The notes below the pieces were generated by a model. That model made no database searches. It worked only from the letters and a program-made list of their open reading frames with translations, and was not told where the DNA came from. A stretch of DNA of 64,000 nt from Adiantum capillus-veneris. Its lineage: Eukaryota > Streptophyta > Polypodiopsida > Polypodiales > Pteridaceae. Position numbers and translations under genes: made by a program. Each line of letters starts with the position of its first letter. Within the stretch, counting starts at the first letter, position 1. Positions 45,177-55,843 of the stretch are shown here, in pieces. Location of the stretch: assembly GCA_014529385.2 (NCBI GenBank), contig CM043953.1:71959372-72023371 (forward strand), read 5' to 3'.

Positions 45177-46118
45177 AAAAAACTCAGCTCAAAAGAGGAT
45201 AATTTCTGATGTTTAGATACAATTGAGCTTGGGCCAACACCAATGGGGCAAATAGCTCACACAATATGGGTAAAATAAGCCAGATACAATCACAAACTAG
45301 AGCGGAAACTTCGCTCATAGGAGAAACTGACACAGAAAAACAGCAGGAAAAGAGTGAGGAATTTGGCAAAATGGACAGCTCCATCGCGTTCGGAACGGCC
45401 CAAAACCCCAATTTACAATGTCAAAGTGCTCAAATCCGACCTTGGATGAGCAGTTTACGGCCAAAACAAGCTCCAAAATGAGCAAAAACACACCTGCGGC
45501 TGTTCCTCCTCTCTTCTCCACGTTTTTTCTGGTCTTCTCTCTTTTTTTTCAGTTCCCACACTTAGCTTTATTAGTTGGACACCCTTGGCCTTTTAGATGA
45601 CCTCAAACGGACCCCGAACAGGCCAAAAACTGACCTCGCAGTGCATAGTTGTCACTTTTTTGCATCATCCGCACACCTGGCACTCATTTCTTTTCAATAA
45701 TGCATCTCGCAACCACGTGAAGTGGCCCCAAAAAGTGGTCCTAATGATGACCTTTCTGCATAACTCTCACAAGAAAACACCCACGTTGTGTCCGTCCTCA
45801 TCCGCGTGCAAATATTGACCCCGTTCGCCCTCCTGACGCCACTAGATGCCATCTGACGCGCCTGCTTACCTCATGTCGTCGGCCCGTGGATAGCTTCCTC
45901 TAGAAGTTTTACACACTACCAACTCCTCATTATTATAGAAAAAACACAATGGTACTAGTAATAGTGAAAATCGATGCACTATGTACACACTGTCCTACCT
46001 ATACACATGTGGGCCCCACGTAACCACCTGGCTCTGGAAAATGGGAAATACTTTATTTGATGCACTATGCATGTGTATGAACATATGCGCAATCCCTTGC
46101 TCAAAAAAACTCCTGACA
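44945..46118 (-). repeat. Element F 3' LTR (1174 bp)
   Basis: Partner of 52566-53744. It has a CA microsatellite at about 45120-45174. The 60-75 codon ORFs inside appear in both LTRs and are not genes. Confidence 0.92.
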
Positions 46119-46135
46119 TAATTTGCCCATCCCCT
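46119..46135 (-). other. Element F polypurine tract (probable)
   Basis: On the minus strand AGGGGATGGGCAAATTA abuts the 3' LTR start TGTCAGG. It is less pure than those of the other elements. Confidence 0.5.
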
Positions 46136-46146
46136 AGCCTGCTAGA

Positions 46147-49100
46147 TCATTCATGATCAGCAGCAGCAAAGAGAGATATGAGACTCGCCGCATCACAGGT
46201 CTCCTCATCCCTCACCAACACTCCTTGATCCACATACAGCTCATCCTGCTCGACCATCATCAACCTGGCATGATACAATTTAAGACGCAATCCATTTACC
46301 CTTGACTTATGTAGAAACCCATCCAGGTTAGCCAACTGATATGTACCATTCGGGAAACACTCCACTACCTTGAAAGGGCCTTCCCACTTAATTTGAAACT
46401 TCTTTTGGAAGGTGTTATCCAGCTTACTGTTGTAGCGCAAAACCAAGTCATGTTTCTTGATACCCTTACTTTTGACCTTTTCATTTATCTTTGCCAAAGC
46501 CTTATCCTGCATCTGCCCATAATGCTCCAATGCGCTCATCCTATCCAACTGGACCTCTTGTAACTGCAAGAGTCTCTCTTTGAATGCATCACTAGGCGGC
46601 CCAAGCAACTTCTCTAACATCTTGACCGCAGGCAACTCTACCTCCACAGGCAATAGTGCTTCCTTTCCATACACCAAATGAAATGGAGTAAACCTTGTAC
46701 CTGTATTCACCGAAGTACGGTAAGCCCATAATGCACTAGGCAATTCCAAATCCCAATTCTTTCCTTGGTGCTCTGTCACTTTAGAAAGAATTTGTACCAA
46801 CTCACCATTGAATCTTTCATTTAAGCCATTACACTGCGGGTAATAAGGAGTGGTATGCTGGTGCCAGTCTTCATCTTTGTGCATAAGAAGTCTAGCAGTT
46901 TAGCTCTAAATCCTGGCCCCTTATTTGAAAGTAGCTCTAATGGCACCCCAAACTTGCAACATATTTCATCATACACAAATTTTGCCACATCCTTTGCAGT
47001 GATCTGTTTTACTGCTATAGCCTCTGCCCATCTAGAAAGATAGTCCACTGCTGTCAAGATATAGCTTTTGCCCCTGCTTGTGATAGGTAACGGGCCTATT
47101 GCATCAATCCCCCACTTTTCAAACACATCAAACGCCATAATGGTTTTTCGTAGCTCTGGCTTCAACACTCTCTTCCCAAATGCTTGACACCTATTGCAAG
47201 ACCTACACCAATGGTGAACATCCTTGTGAAAACTAGGCCATACATACCCCTCTTGCAAAATCTTATGCAAGGTGATCTTTAGAGCAAAATGGCCACCACA
47301 TGCGCCTTCATGATTCTCTTCCAACACTCTGTAAAGCTCCTCCCGCCAAGGTACACGTCTCAACACGAGATCAGCCCCTTTCATGTATAAGACATCACCA
47401 ATCAATTTGTACCTGTATGCTCTACGCACAAAGCCATACTTCTTAGACTTCTGAATCTCCTTTGGAATGATTCCTGTTAGCAAAAACTCCTCTTCTTGAG
47501 CCAAACTTTCCCGGCCATGATAAAGAGGTAAAGTGGTCCTCAACACAAATAGCTCCCCAATCATGCCTTGAGCTACTTCATGTGCCTCTCCATTTAGAGC
47601 ACGTTCAATGTGTCTGATGATCCATGCTTCGAACTTTTTTAACAGGCCTTTAATTCTGAAGCACATTTCCTTCAATGAGGTGTTCTTGCTCTTCCACACA
47701 CCCAGCACTTGCTTCACCACTAACAAGGCATCACCTTTTATGATGAACCTTCGAACCCCATGCTTCAAACAAATGTGTAATCCGGCTTCCAGAGTAGCAT
47801 ATTCAGCGTCATTGTTACTATGAGCATCCAATTTGAACCCTCTCTTGCATACTAGCTTCCCCTCTAGATCATAAAGTGCTATACCCTCTGAAGCTGCATC
47901 ATGGCTCTTTCTGTATGAACCATCAAAGAACAACACATGTGCATTGCTGATCTGTGGCACTTCTTCAACTACCTTTCTCACCACCTCTTCCTTAACAATA
48001 AGGGGATTCTCCTTGTAGGTCAACAAATCAGCTAGGGTAGCCCTTGTACTATCTTCCACTAGAAAAGAGAACTCAAACTCTTGCAGCTCAATTACCCATT
48101 TCTTCACCACATTTGACATGTTAGTACCATTAATTAACTGTGGCAAAAAGGCATAACTCGTCAAGAAAACAAAAGGCCGTGGTAGCAAGTAATGACGAAA
48201 TCGTCGACAAGCAAATATTACACTGGCCATCACTAGCTCTTCTTCCGAGAACTTTCTCTCCGCTACCAACTTCACTCGGCTTGCACAATACACTGGCCTC
48301 ATATAATGGCTGCCCTTCCCCTTTTGCAATAGCATGGCTCCAATGGCATCATCCCCTACTGATGGATTTACATAAAACACTTTCTCCCAATCAGGAGCCT
48401 GCATGGCTGACAACCCCCCTAACACCTCTTTCACCTCTTGAAACACTTCTTCACACTTGTCATCCCATTGCAATGGATCATGCTTTGCCACTTGTTGTAA
48501 TGGATAAAGAATCTGAGAAGACAATGGAATAAACCTTTCCATGTACTTCACTTTGTGTATAAAGGTTGCCAATTGCTTCATACTCGTAGGTGATGGAAGA
48601 AGAATAATAGACTTAACCTTGTCTGGATCAGCCTCAATGCCATTTTCTGACACCATGTGGCCCAATAACTTCACTCTTGGCTGTGCTAGATGACATTTCT
48701 TTGGATTTAGTTGTCCTCCACATTCATCATATCGAGCCAATACCATCTACAGCTTCTCATGGTGTTCAGCCCTACTGCTATAAACATAGAAGTCATCCAT
48801 AAAAGCTTTAACACAACTACCAATGAATGGTTCCAACACCCAATTCGCTCTCTCTTGATAGAAGGAAGGTCCATTTGACAACCCAAATGGCAATACTGTG
48901 TAGCAATAGCAGCCCCATGGCGTAATAAAAGTGGTCTTTGTGCGGTCTTTAAGAGCAATCTTCAATTGAAAATAGCCTGAAAAACCATCACACACATTGT
49001 ACCTCTCATAACCTGCCACTGAATCCAAGATCTGATCGATGAATGGAAGAGGATATGGTTTCTTCTTAGTGGCTGCGTTTAAGGGCTTAAAATCTATACA

Positions 49101-49550
49101 AATCCTCCACTTCCCATCCTTCTTTGGACTGACTACTATTGGACTCACCCATTCTGTGGTCTCCACAGGGACTATGAACCCTGCCTTCAACAACTTGTCC
49201 ACCTCTTCTCGCAAGGCTTCCATTTGCTCCTGACCCATCCTTCTTAGCCTTTGCCACACTGGCTTAGATCCTTCTTTCAGCTCTATATGCATCTCTTCGC
49301 CCTTGAACCCTCTGATCTCTTCATATGAAGTAATGAACAAATGAGGAAAACTAGCCAGCATGTGCAAATATATATCCTTCTCCATAGCTGAGAGGTCTCC
49401 ACTGATCATTTGTGTCAACAATTCCTGCTTCTTTGACAACTCAACCTTGGTTTGCATCAGCCCTTCAATCACTTCATAAGGCCCTTCACTTTCATCTTCA
49501 ACCTCATTCGCAAATGCAACTAAACCAAACTCCTAGATTTCTTTGTCCAT
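46147..49550 (-). pseudogene. Element F pol: RT, RNase H, second RNase H, integrase
   Basis: Three ORFs cover it: 49472-48747, 48746-46821 and 46884-46147. RT: WVSPIVVSPKKDGKWRICID, LPFGLSNGPSFYQ and the catalytic FMDDFYVYS. A TAG (CAG origin likely) after EHHEKL splits RT. The normal gypsy RNase H ends with SYAFLPQLINGT. A second, archaeal-type RNase H begins VLFFDGSYRKSHDAA and includes NNDAEYATLEAGL and IIKGDALLVVKQ. Then H2C2 (EGACGGHF...CRSCNRCQ) and the integrase core with WGIDAIGPLP. The second catalytic Asp is Asn (LLSNKGPGF), and the Glu follows after a frameshift (NGLNERFNGEL). KWEGPFKV marks the C-terminal GPY/F-type region. It would copy and insert the element; it is inactive here. 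Confidence 0.9.
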
Positions 49551-49739
49551 CAAAAGAAATGCAACATCAACATCCTCATCATTGATGGTAGTGCTATCAC
49601 TGTCCTCATCTGTCACCGTGGAAGAGTCTTCATCACTAGACTCATCCTCATCTTCATAAAGCTCCTCTAATCGTTTCCTTGTGTCCATATTATAAAGCTT
49701 CTTGGTACCTGTCTTTCCATAGAGGCTAATCGTACCATG

Positions 49740-50729
49740 TCACCAATCTTGAACAGCTCCCACTGCACGTAACCATGGTCTACCCAGTATAATAGGATAT
49801 GCTCCCAACCCTGCTGGCATCACATGAAAATCAACCACTGCCTTTGCATCATATGCCTCCACTTCTAAGCTCTTTACAACACCCAAGCATTTTACTTTTT
49901 GATGGTTTGCCAATCTGACCCGAAAGCTTGACACCCCAGTCACTGTAAGACCCATCTTCTCAATGCATGCGTGGGTAATGACACATATTTGGGCTCCACC
50001 ATCCACATAACCTTGTCCCAAATTTTTCCTTTTATGCCACACATCTACTATTGGGTAAATGTCTGGTAGCTCATCCATTGCCAATACCTTCACTGAACCT
50101 CTCTCTGGCTCTTTCTCCATTGGGTTAACCATCTTCTTCCACTGTCGCTTTAGTTTAGGAACCATTTCTATGACCTGCCCAAAAGTAACATCTGCCTTCC
50201 TGCTTGTCATATCCTCCTTTAAGTCATAGCTTACTTGCCCATCCCCTAGTGGAAAATCTGAAACATGAAACTTGCGACGAGCCCTTCTTTTCCTCTTGGC
50301 CTTGACATCCTCGCCTTCATGGCTCTTTCCTTTCTTCTTACTAGGACCTGGGGCACTTCTTCCTTCCTTATCCTCTGTGGTCCTCTTCCCAATAGGCATC
50401 ACTAATGTATCCTCTAGCTTTGATGCCTTCTCCAAGGTGACTACACTTAGCACTTTTGTCTTTCCCTTTTCCTCCTGGGTCAGTCCACTGGTTCCTTCGT
50501 CTCCCTTAATTTCGATGCCATAATCATTTGACCTAGTTAGCACCTGTCTTGGCAATGGATACATGTCTCCCCCCATCCTTGGTGGCTTATCACATTGCGG
50601 GCTGATGTGACCCAACTCTCCACAATTATAACATGTGGGTGTCTGCCTCCAAAACCTACCATTGCTTTGTCCAACACCATTCCTAGGCCTTTCTTCACCT
50701 CCTGGCTGATTTGCAAACCTCCCTCGACC
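49740..50729 (-). pseudogene. Element F zinc knuckle and protease
   Basis: This is the same frame as gag after a TGA at 50729-50727. The knuckle CYNCGELGHISPQC lies at about 50630, at the start of the stretch. A basic linker (GPSKKKGKSHEGEDVKAKRKR) follows. The protease domain (about 50010-49740) has YVDGGAQICVITHAC with the catalytic Asp, Gly in place of the usual Ser/Thr, then MPAGLGAYPIILGRPWLRAVG. A TGA after VQDW ends the ORF, and an acidic linker rich in Asp/Glu/Ser (TINDEDVDVA) leads to RT with a further TAG near 49535. It cleaves gag-pol in the normal element. Confidence 0.82.
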
Positions 50730-51554
50730 TCAATTATTTCCCACTTGACCTAGCATGTTTAGGCTGAGATTCTTCATCAAATCTACCATTTGCCTCATGT
50801 CTTGCCTTAGCCCATCATCTTGCACTGCTGTAGTGACCACTGCCTGCATAACCTGAGTAGTAACAGGAACCACTGGTTCGTGATGAACCCCTGAAATGCG
50901 ACCTTGTAAAGACTCTATAGGCTGAAATTCAGACCTCATGGGCAAAGACTCCACCCCTAACTGGCTCATTTTTTTCAGCTTCCACTCTTTGTTCCTTGAT
51001 ACCTCTAGTGCATCTTCATATGTCCTAGGCTTCTTTAGCTCCACTCTCCAACGTATATTCTCCAAAAGACCAGCCAAGAACCTGTCCTTCTTCATCATGT
51101 TAGGCGGGGGTACCTGTGGTGCTAAGGCCTTGCACATCCGCTCCCATGCCAATGAGAACTTACGTATGTACGCATCTACTGGCTCACCTTCCTTTTGCAC
51201 CAAACCTTGTACTTCTTGCCACACTTTGTCAGGATCTTCTATCTTCACAAACTCCACTTCCAACCCATGCCTTAGATTGTCCCAACTCAATCTTACAGGT
51301 GGATCCGCTGCACGCAACTCCTCTTCAAATGTTTTGGACCAGACTCGTGCATCACTCTTCAAACAAATTTGGAGAAGACGTAACATCTGCGCAGGGTCAT
51401 GAATCTGGTTGCTAATGCAGGCAACCTCCATCTTTTCCAAAAAATCTTCCACATCTTCATCACTTCTTCCATGAAACTCCGGATAAGAGAAAGCCATGGC
51501 TACCCAAGTTACAATGCTTTGAGAACCCCTTTGAACACACGTGCAAGAACCCAA
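50730..51554 (-). CDS. Element F gag (274 aa, truncated by a stop before the zinc knuckle)
   Basis: Minus-strand ORF from 51554; the better start may be the internal ATG at about 51497 (MAFSYPEFHGRSDED), which begins the conserved capsid. Capsid residues include DVEDFLEKMEVACI, WSKTFEEELR and GEPVDAYIRKFSLAWERM, the Retrotrans_gag family. The C-terminal part is hydrophilic with DMRQMVDLMKNLSLN. A TGA (probably from CGA) ends the ORF just before the zinc knuckle. The product would be the particle protein, here lacking its RNA-binding knuckle. Confidence 0.85.
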   Translation of the reverse strand: MGSCTCVQRGSQSIVTWVAMAFSYPEFHGRSDEDVEDFLEKMEVACISNQIHDPAQMLRLLQICLKSDARVWSKTFEEELRAADPPVRLSWDNLRHGLEVEFVKIEDPDKVWQEVQGLVQKEGEPVDAYIRKFSLAWERMCKALAPQVPPPNMMKKDRFLAGLLENIRWRVELKKPRTYEDALEVSRNKEWKLKKMSQLGVESLPMRSEFQPIESLQGRISGVHHEPVVPVTTQVMQAVVTTAVQDDGLRQDMRQMVDLMKNLSLNMLGQVGNN

Positions 51555-52542
51555 AACTTTTGACTACCCAATCCCCAGAAACTTCAATGCAGCTCAACTT
51601 TAGATAAGGACAAACACATGTACATCAAATGAGTTTTCATAGTTGATCATCGGAATTACAACAGGCAAAGGACATTCCAAGATCTCTTGTAATCTTCTTG
51701 GCCCGAACATAAAGACTATGCGCTGCTGGAAAAAAATCTTCCTGGACACATGAAAATTTATCTGGATTCTTTGAGTTAAATGAAATGGAGTGAATTGAGG
51801 GCCATTTTGATCATCCATTAAAGCCAACCATGAAGCTCCCTAGAAGGCACACCTGACTTAACCTCTGATTTTGCCAAAATTTCACCAGCATAACAACATA
51901 AATGGCTCAAAAGACTAAAAAACCAGCCATCATAACTTGGAAAAATTTTGGCAGAGTTTCTACAGAAATAGAGCAGTAGGAACCCAAAATATAGACTGTA
52001 TATGTATGCATAAACTGTCCACAATAGAACCCGAGCATCAAGTAGGACTCACTAGTACATAGCCTATGGCGAGGTCACAGAAAGGGTACTCCAGCTACCT
52101 GTATCACCGAAAGGATCTCTACATTTGAGAATCCCCCAGCTCAATAAAAACCTCACGGTATCGACGCTCACACGAAGGCTAATGCAAATCGCGTATAGTC
52201 AAGTCTCAGAAATGACTATCTTCCAGACCAAGTCTCAGAAATGGCTGGGACTGCCAAATACAACCAAGTATGGCTCCACCAAGGCGTACAATTGGCAGTT
52301 TCCACAAGTAACGTACAATACCAACAAACAATGCGCTCAAGCAAGCACCCAATGATGCATACCCACGGCAACTGCAAGTGACTTCACTGCTAGTATACCA
52401 CTGTACTCCAGCTACCTGTACCTGTGTGAATCACTTGTACCTGTCCCTGTCCCTATCCCTGTAACCTGTAACCTGTAGTCTGCAACCTGTAATCCTGAAT
52501 CCCGACGCTTGAAGCTCGAAGCAGAAGGTACTCAAAGAAGAT
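51555..52542 (-). other. Element F leader, no gene
   Basis: About 1 kb between the primer site and gag. No significant ORF. It contains near-repeats of AAGTCTCAGAAATG (about 52200 and 52230), of CTCCAGCTACCTGTA (52090 and 52407) and of CTGTAACCTGTA-type units (about 52430-52500). Confidence 0.5.
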
Positions 52543-52559
52543 CCTTCGTGGGGGCGCCA
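52543..52559 (-). other. Element F primer-binding site
   Basis: On the minus strand TGGCGCCCCCACGAAGG lies six bases after the 5' LTR. It is not tRNA-Met and matches element C at 15 of 17 positions. Confidence 0.8.
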
Positions 52560-52565
52560 AAAGAA

Positions 52566-52768
52566 TGTGAGCGGGATGAAAACACACACAACGCCTCTAT
52601 AACGACCCAACACACACAACGCCTCTATAACGACCCAACACACACTCTTGGAAGGATATACACACACACTATGGGGCACCACTTAGCTTAGACAACACAC
52701 CTGGCCGAGATAGGGAACACACCTCTGGAGTGAGAGGAGAGAGACTATCCACTTGCCCACTCCACAAA

Positions 52769-52801
<33 letters not shown>

Positions 52802-53744
52802 CAAAAAACTCAGCTCAAAAGAGGATAATTTCTGATGTTTAGATACAATTGAGCTTGGGCCAACACCAATGGGGCAAATAGCTCACACAATATGGGTAAA
52901 ATAAGCCAGATACAATCACAAACTAGAGCGGAAACTTCGCTCATAGGAGAAACTGACACAGAAAAACAGCAGGAAAAGAGTGAGGAATTTGGCAAAATGG
53001 ACAGCTCCATCGCGTTCGGAACGGCCCAAAACCCCAATTTACAATGTCAAAGTGCTCAAATCCGACCTTGGATGAGCAGTTTACGGCCAAAACAAGCTTC
53101 AAAATGAGCAAAAACACACCTGCGGCTGTTCCTCCTCTCTTCTCCACGTTTTTTCTGGTCTTCTCTCTTTTTTTTCAGTTCCCACACTTAGCTTTATTAG
53201 TTGGACACCCTTGGCCTTTTAGATGACCTCAAACGGACCCCGAACAGGCCAAAAACTGACCTCGCAGTGCGTAGTTGTCACTTTTTTGCATCATCCGCAC
53301 ACCTGGCACTCATTTCTTTTCAATAATGCATCTCGCAACCACGTGAAGTGGCCCCAAAAAGTGGTCCTAATGATGACCTTTCTGCATAACTCTCACAAGA
53401 AAACACCCACGTTGTGTCCGTCCTCATCCGCGTGCAAATATTGACCCCGTTCGCCCTCCTGACGCCACTAGATGCCATCTGACGCGCCTGCTTACCTCAT
53501 GTCGTCGGCCCGTGGATAGCTTCCTCGAGAAGTTTTACGCACTACCAACTCCTCATTATTATAGAAAAAACACACTGGTACTAGTAATAGTGAAAATCGA
53601 TGCACTATGTACACACTGTCCTACCTGTACACATGTGGGCCCCACATAACCACTTGGCTCTGGAAAATGGGCAATACTTTATTTGATGCACCATGCATGT
53701 GTATGAACATATGCGCAATCCCTTGCTCAAAAAAACTCCTGACA
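52566..53744 (-). repeat. Element F 5' LTR (1179 bp)
   Basis: Nearly identical to 44945-46118. It has an extra copy of a 28-bp unit (CGCCTCTATAACGACCCAAC) near 52588-52645 and a shorter CA tract at about 52771-52799. Confidence 0.92.
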
Positions 53745-54553
53745 GCGTCCACTCTATCTTTCTGTCTTATGATGTTACGAACCTACTTGTAGGGTTCAAT
53801 TTGGCACATGTTGTCACATGGGATACAACATGGTCTAGGAACTCAAGGAGTTTGGTTTAGCCAGTGTGGAGCAAGATAATGAGGGTCCCTCTCACTCTTG
53901 TCACGGAGTTTTTTGTAGTTCCTCCACACACAAGTACATCTTGTACTTGATGAATGTCGTTTTTTCGGCCATCCTTCTTTGAGACATATTCCACATGTGG
54001 TGAATATGAGTCTCTGGGACTGACACTGGTGTCTAATTATTAATGATGTGTCGCGACAAAGTCCCTACGTGCTGGTCGCATGTTTATTAGACCATTTGGA
54101 GCACACTGTATCAGGAACAATTTCAGTGGCCAAAAATTGTCGGGTACTCAGTACAATTTTTTTGCGATGACAACTGCTATGAAACCACCTTAACGGAGGT
54201 TCGTTTCTACATATCGCCAAGTATGCTAAGTTATTGAGAATGTCTCATGGTTGGTACCTAGGTGTGACTGATCTTTCACATTTTGTTATGGTTCGACTCT
54301 TGTTGAAAGGCTTTCACTTACGTATCGTGGAAAGTCTCGTCATGGAATTGCGGTTTGGATAAATTTGTGTTAAATGCATGCACACTAGGTGTTATGGGCC
54401 CTAGTGTTTAACACTGATTTATTAGAAGAGGCATGCCAATTCATGGACTTTTATTATCTCTGCACCTTTTTGCACTGCATGTGCAATCTCTTCTGTAGAT
54501 TTATTATGAGTTTACATCCTGCTATACAAGGCGCTGGCTCAGGATGGGTGTCT
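53745..54553 (+). other. Element E internal segment between F and G, no gene
   Basis: About 800 bp with no ORF that looks real and no retrotransposon motif. The first four bases are the GCGT duplication of F and the last five (TGTCT) are the duplication of G. Confidence 0.5.
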
Positions 54554-54744
54554 TGTTGGGGTATAAATCCCAATGTGGTCACCCAGGTAAGTGGGCGGGC
54601 CGCCAGGTATGTACACATATTCTTTTCTAAAACCTAATAAGAACTCACTATGCTCTACACATTACAGTAGAGCGAGTTCACCATATCATCGTGCTCTTCT
54701 TCTCGCACTCTCTCTCGCCTCGCACTTCCGCTCGTACTCCTTCA
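54554..54744 (+). repeat. Element G 5' LTR (191 bp)
   Basis: It starts with TTGGGGTATAAATCCCAA inside the first 20 bases, an imperfect inverted repeat (TTGGG/CCCAA) around a TATAAAT. Confidence 0.92.
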
Positions 54745-54758
54745 ACTCGTATCAGAGC

Positions 54759-55843
54759 TTAGATCGAGGCTCGGGGCAGCACTGCAGGAGGCTAGAGTCA
54801 CTAGCTCAGATTGGAGTGAAATTCGACAGGCGAAGACACGGCCCCAAATCTTGTGGGAAGGCCCATAGGACTCGGTGTGCTCAGAATTTCATTCTGAGGT
54901 CATCTCGGTCACCGTCCGGCTTCGACAAAGGTCTGCGCAATCCATTTTCGACTACGTGGTCTCGGCGGGTGCAGATCCAACTCTGAAAATTTGGGGTTTT
55001 CGGCCTACGACTGTAGGTGCTGAGGATATCGACACTCCCAGAGTGTTGATTTGTGGCTGTCTACACATCGAAGGACGGCTCACAGTTCTTGGAGGCTTGT
55101 CACATTCGACATGGGCACATCTACACACAGACTGTAGGCGACATCCACTAGTTCATTAGGTAGCTTGTGTTTGCTGCTTGATATTCCAGATTTCATCCTG
55201 ACATTGCAGGTACTTCCACATGGGATGTATTGTCAGAGATGATGTATGTCTGTTGAGGGTTTGCTGGCTGTGAGTCACGCAGCAAACAACCGCCGCAACG
55301 GTTACAGCATACAGTGGGAAATTTATGGATGTATGACTTTGTGGGAAGTCTATGTACTGTCAGATTTACTGCAGCATTTGTTGAGGGTCGAGTGAGGTTT
55401 TAAGGAGCTGGGGGATTCTTGAATGTTGAGATCCTTTCGGTGATACAGGTCTTGGAGCGATCCCTCGAGCACCCTTAGATAGGCAGCTAGGATGTATTGA
55501 CTGTGAGTTAGACAGTTGGGATTGCATCTTTGCTTTACTGCCGTTGAGGCATTGTCACAGTTTATGCTTATAGGACAGTGGCAAAACAGTGAGAGACAGT
55601 ACAGGTGCAGGACAGGTTTACCCGCAGCTTACAGTGTCAGAGACATAGTGTTTTTTGAGCTGTTTTTTGGTCTATTTTTTGAGCACACCAGAGCCATTTT
55701 ACAAAGGAGAATCTGCCGAAATTTATGCAGAATCTGAAGCTTTCTTGGTTCATTTGACAGGTTGATATTGGTTCAGAGGTCAGTTTATAGGGGAAACTCT
55801 GCCGAATTTTTCCCAGGAAAGTAAACTACTGTGAAGCGTAACT
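54759..55843 (+). other. Element G leader, no gene
   Basis: About 1.1 kb between the primer site and gag. The ORFs here (up to 131 codons from 54591, overlapping the LTR) show no family motif. Confidence 0.5.

Larger units (their letters stand above)
44945..53744 (-). mobile_element. Element F: Tat-lineage Ty3/gypsy retrotransposon, 8.8 kb
   Basis: LTRs at 44945-46118 and 52566-53744 (TGTGAGCGGG...CTCCTGACA) are flanked by GCGT (44941-44944 and 53745-53748). On the minus strand the order is primer site, gag, protease, RT, RNase H, a second RNase H, integrase, polypurine tract. Two RNase H domains are the mark of the plant Tat group (Ogre, Retand and relatives). The LTRs differ mainly by a 28-bp duplication and CA tract length, so the insertion is fairly young, yet the polyprotein has several stops and one frameshift. 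Confidence 0.92.
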
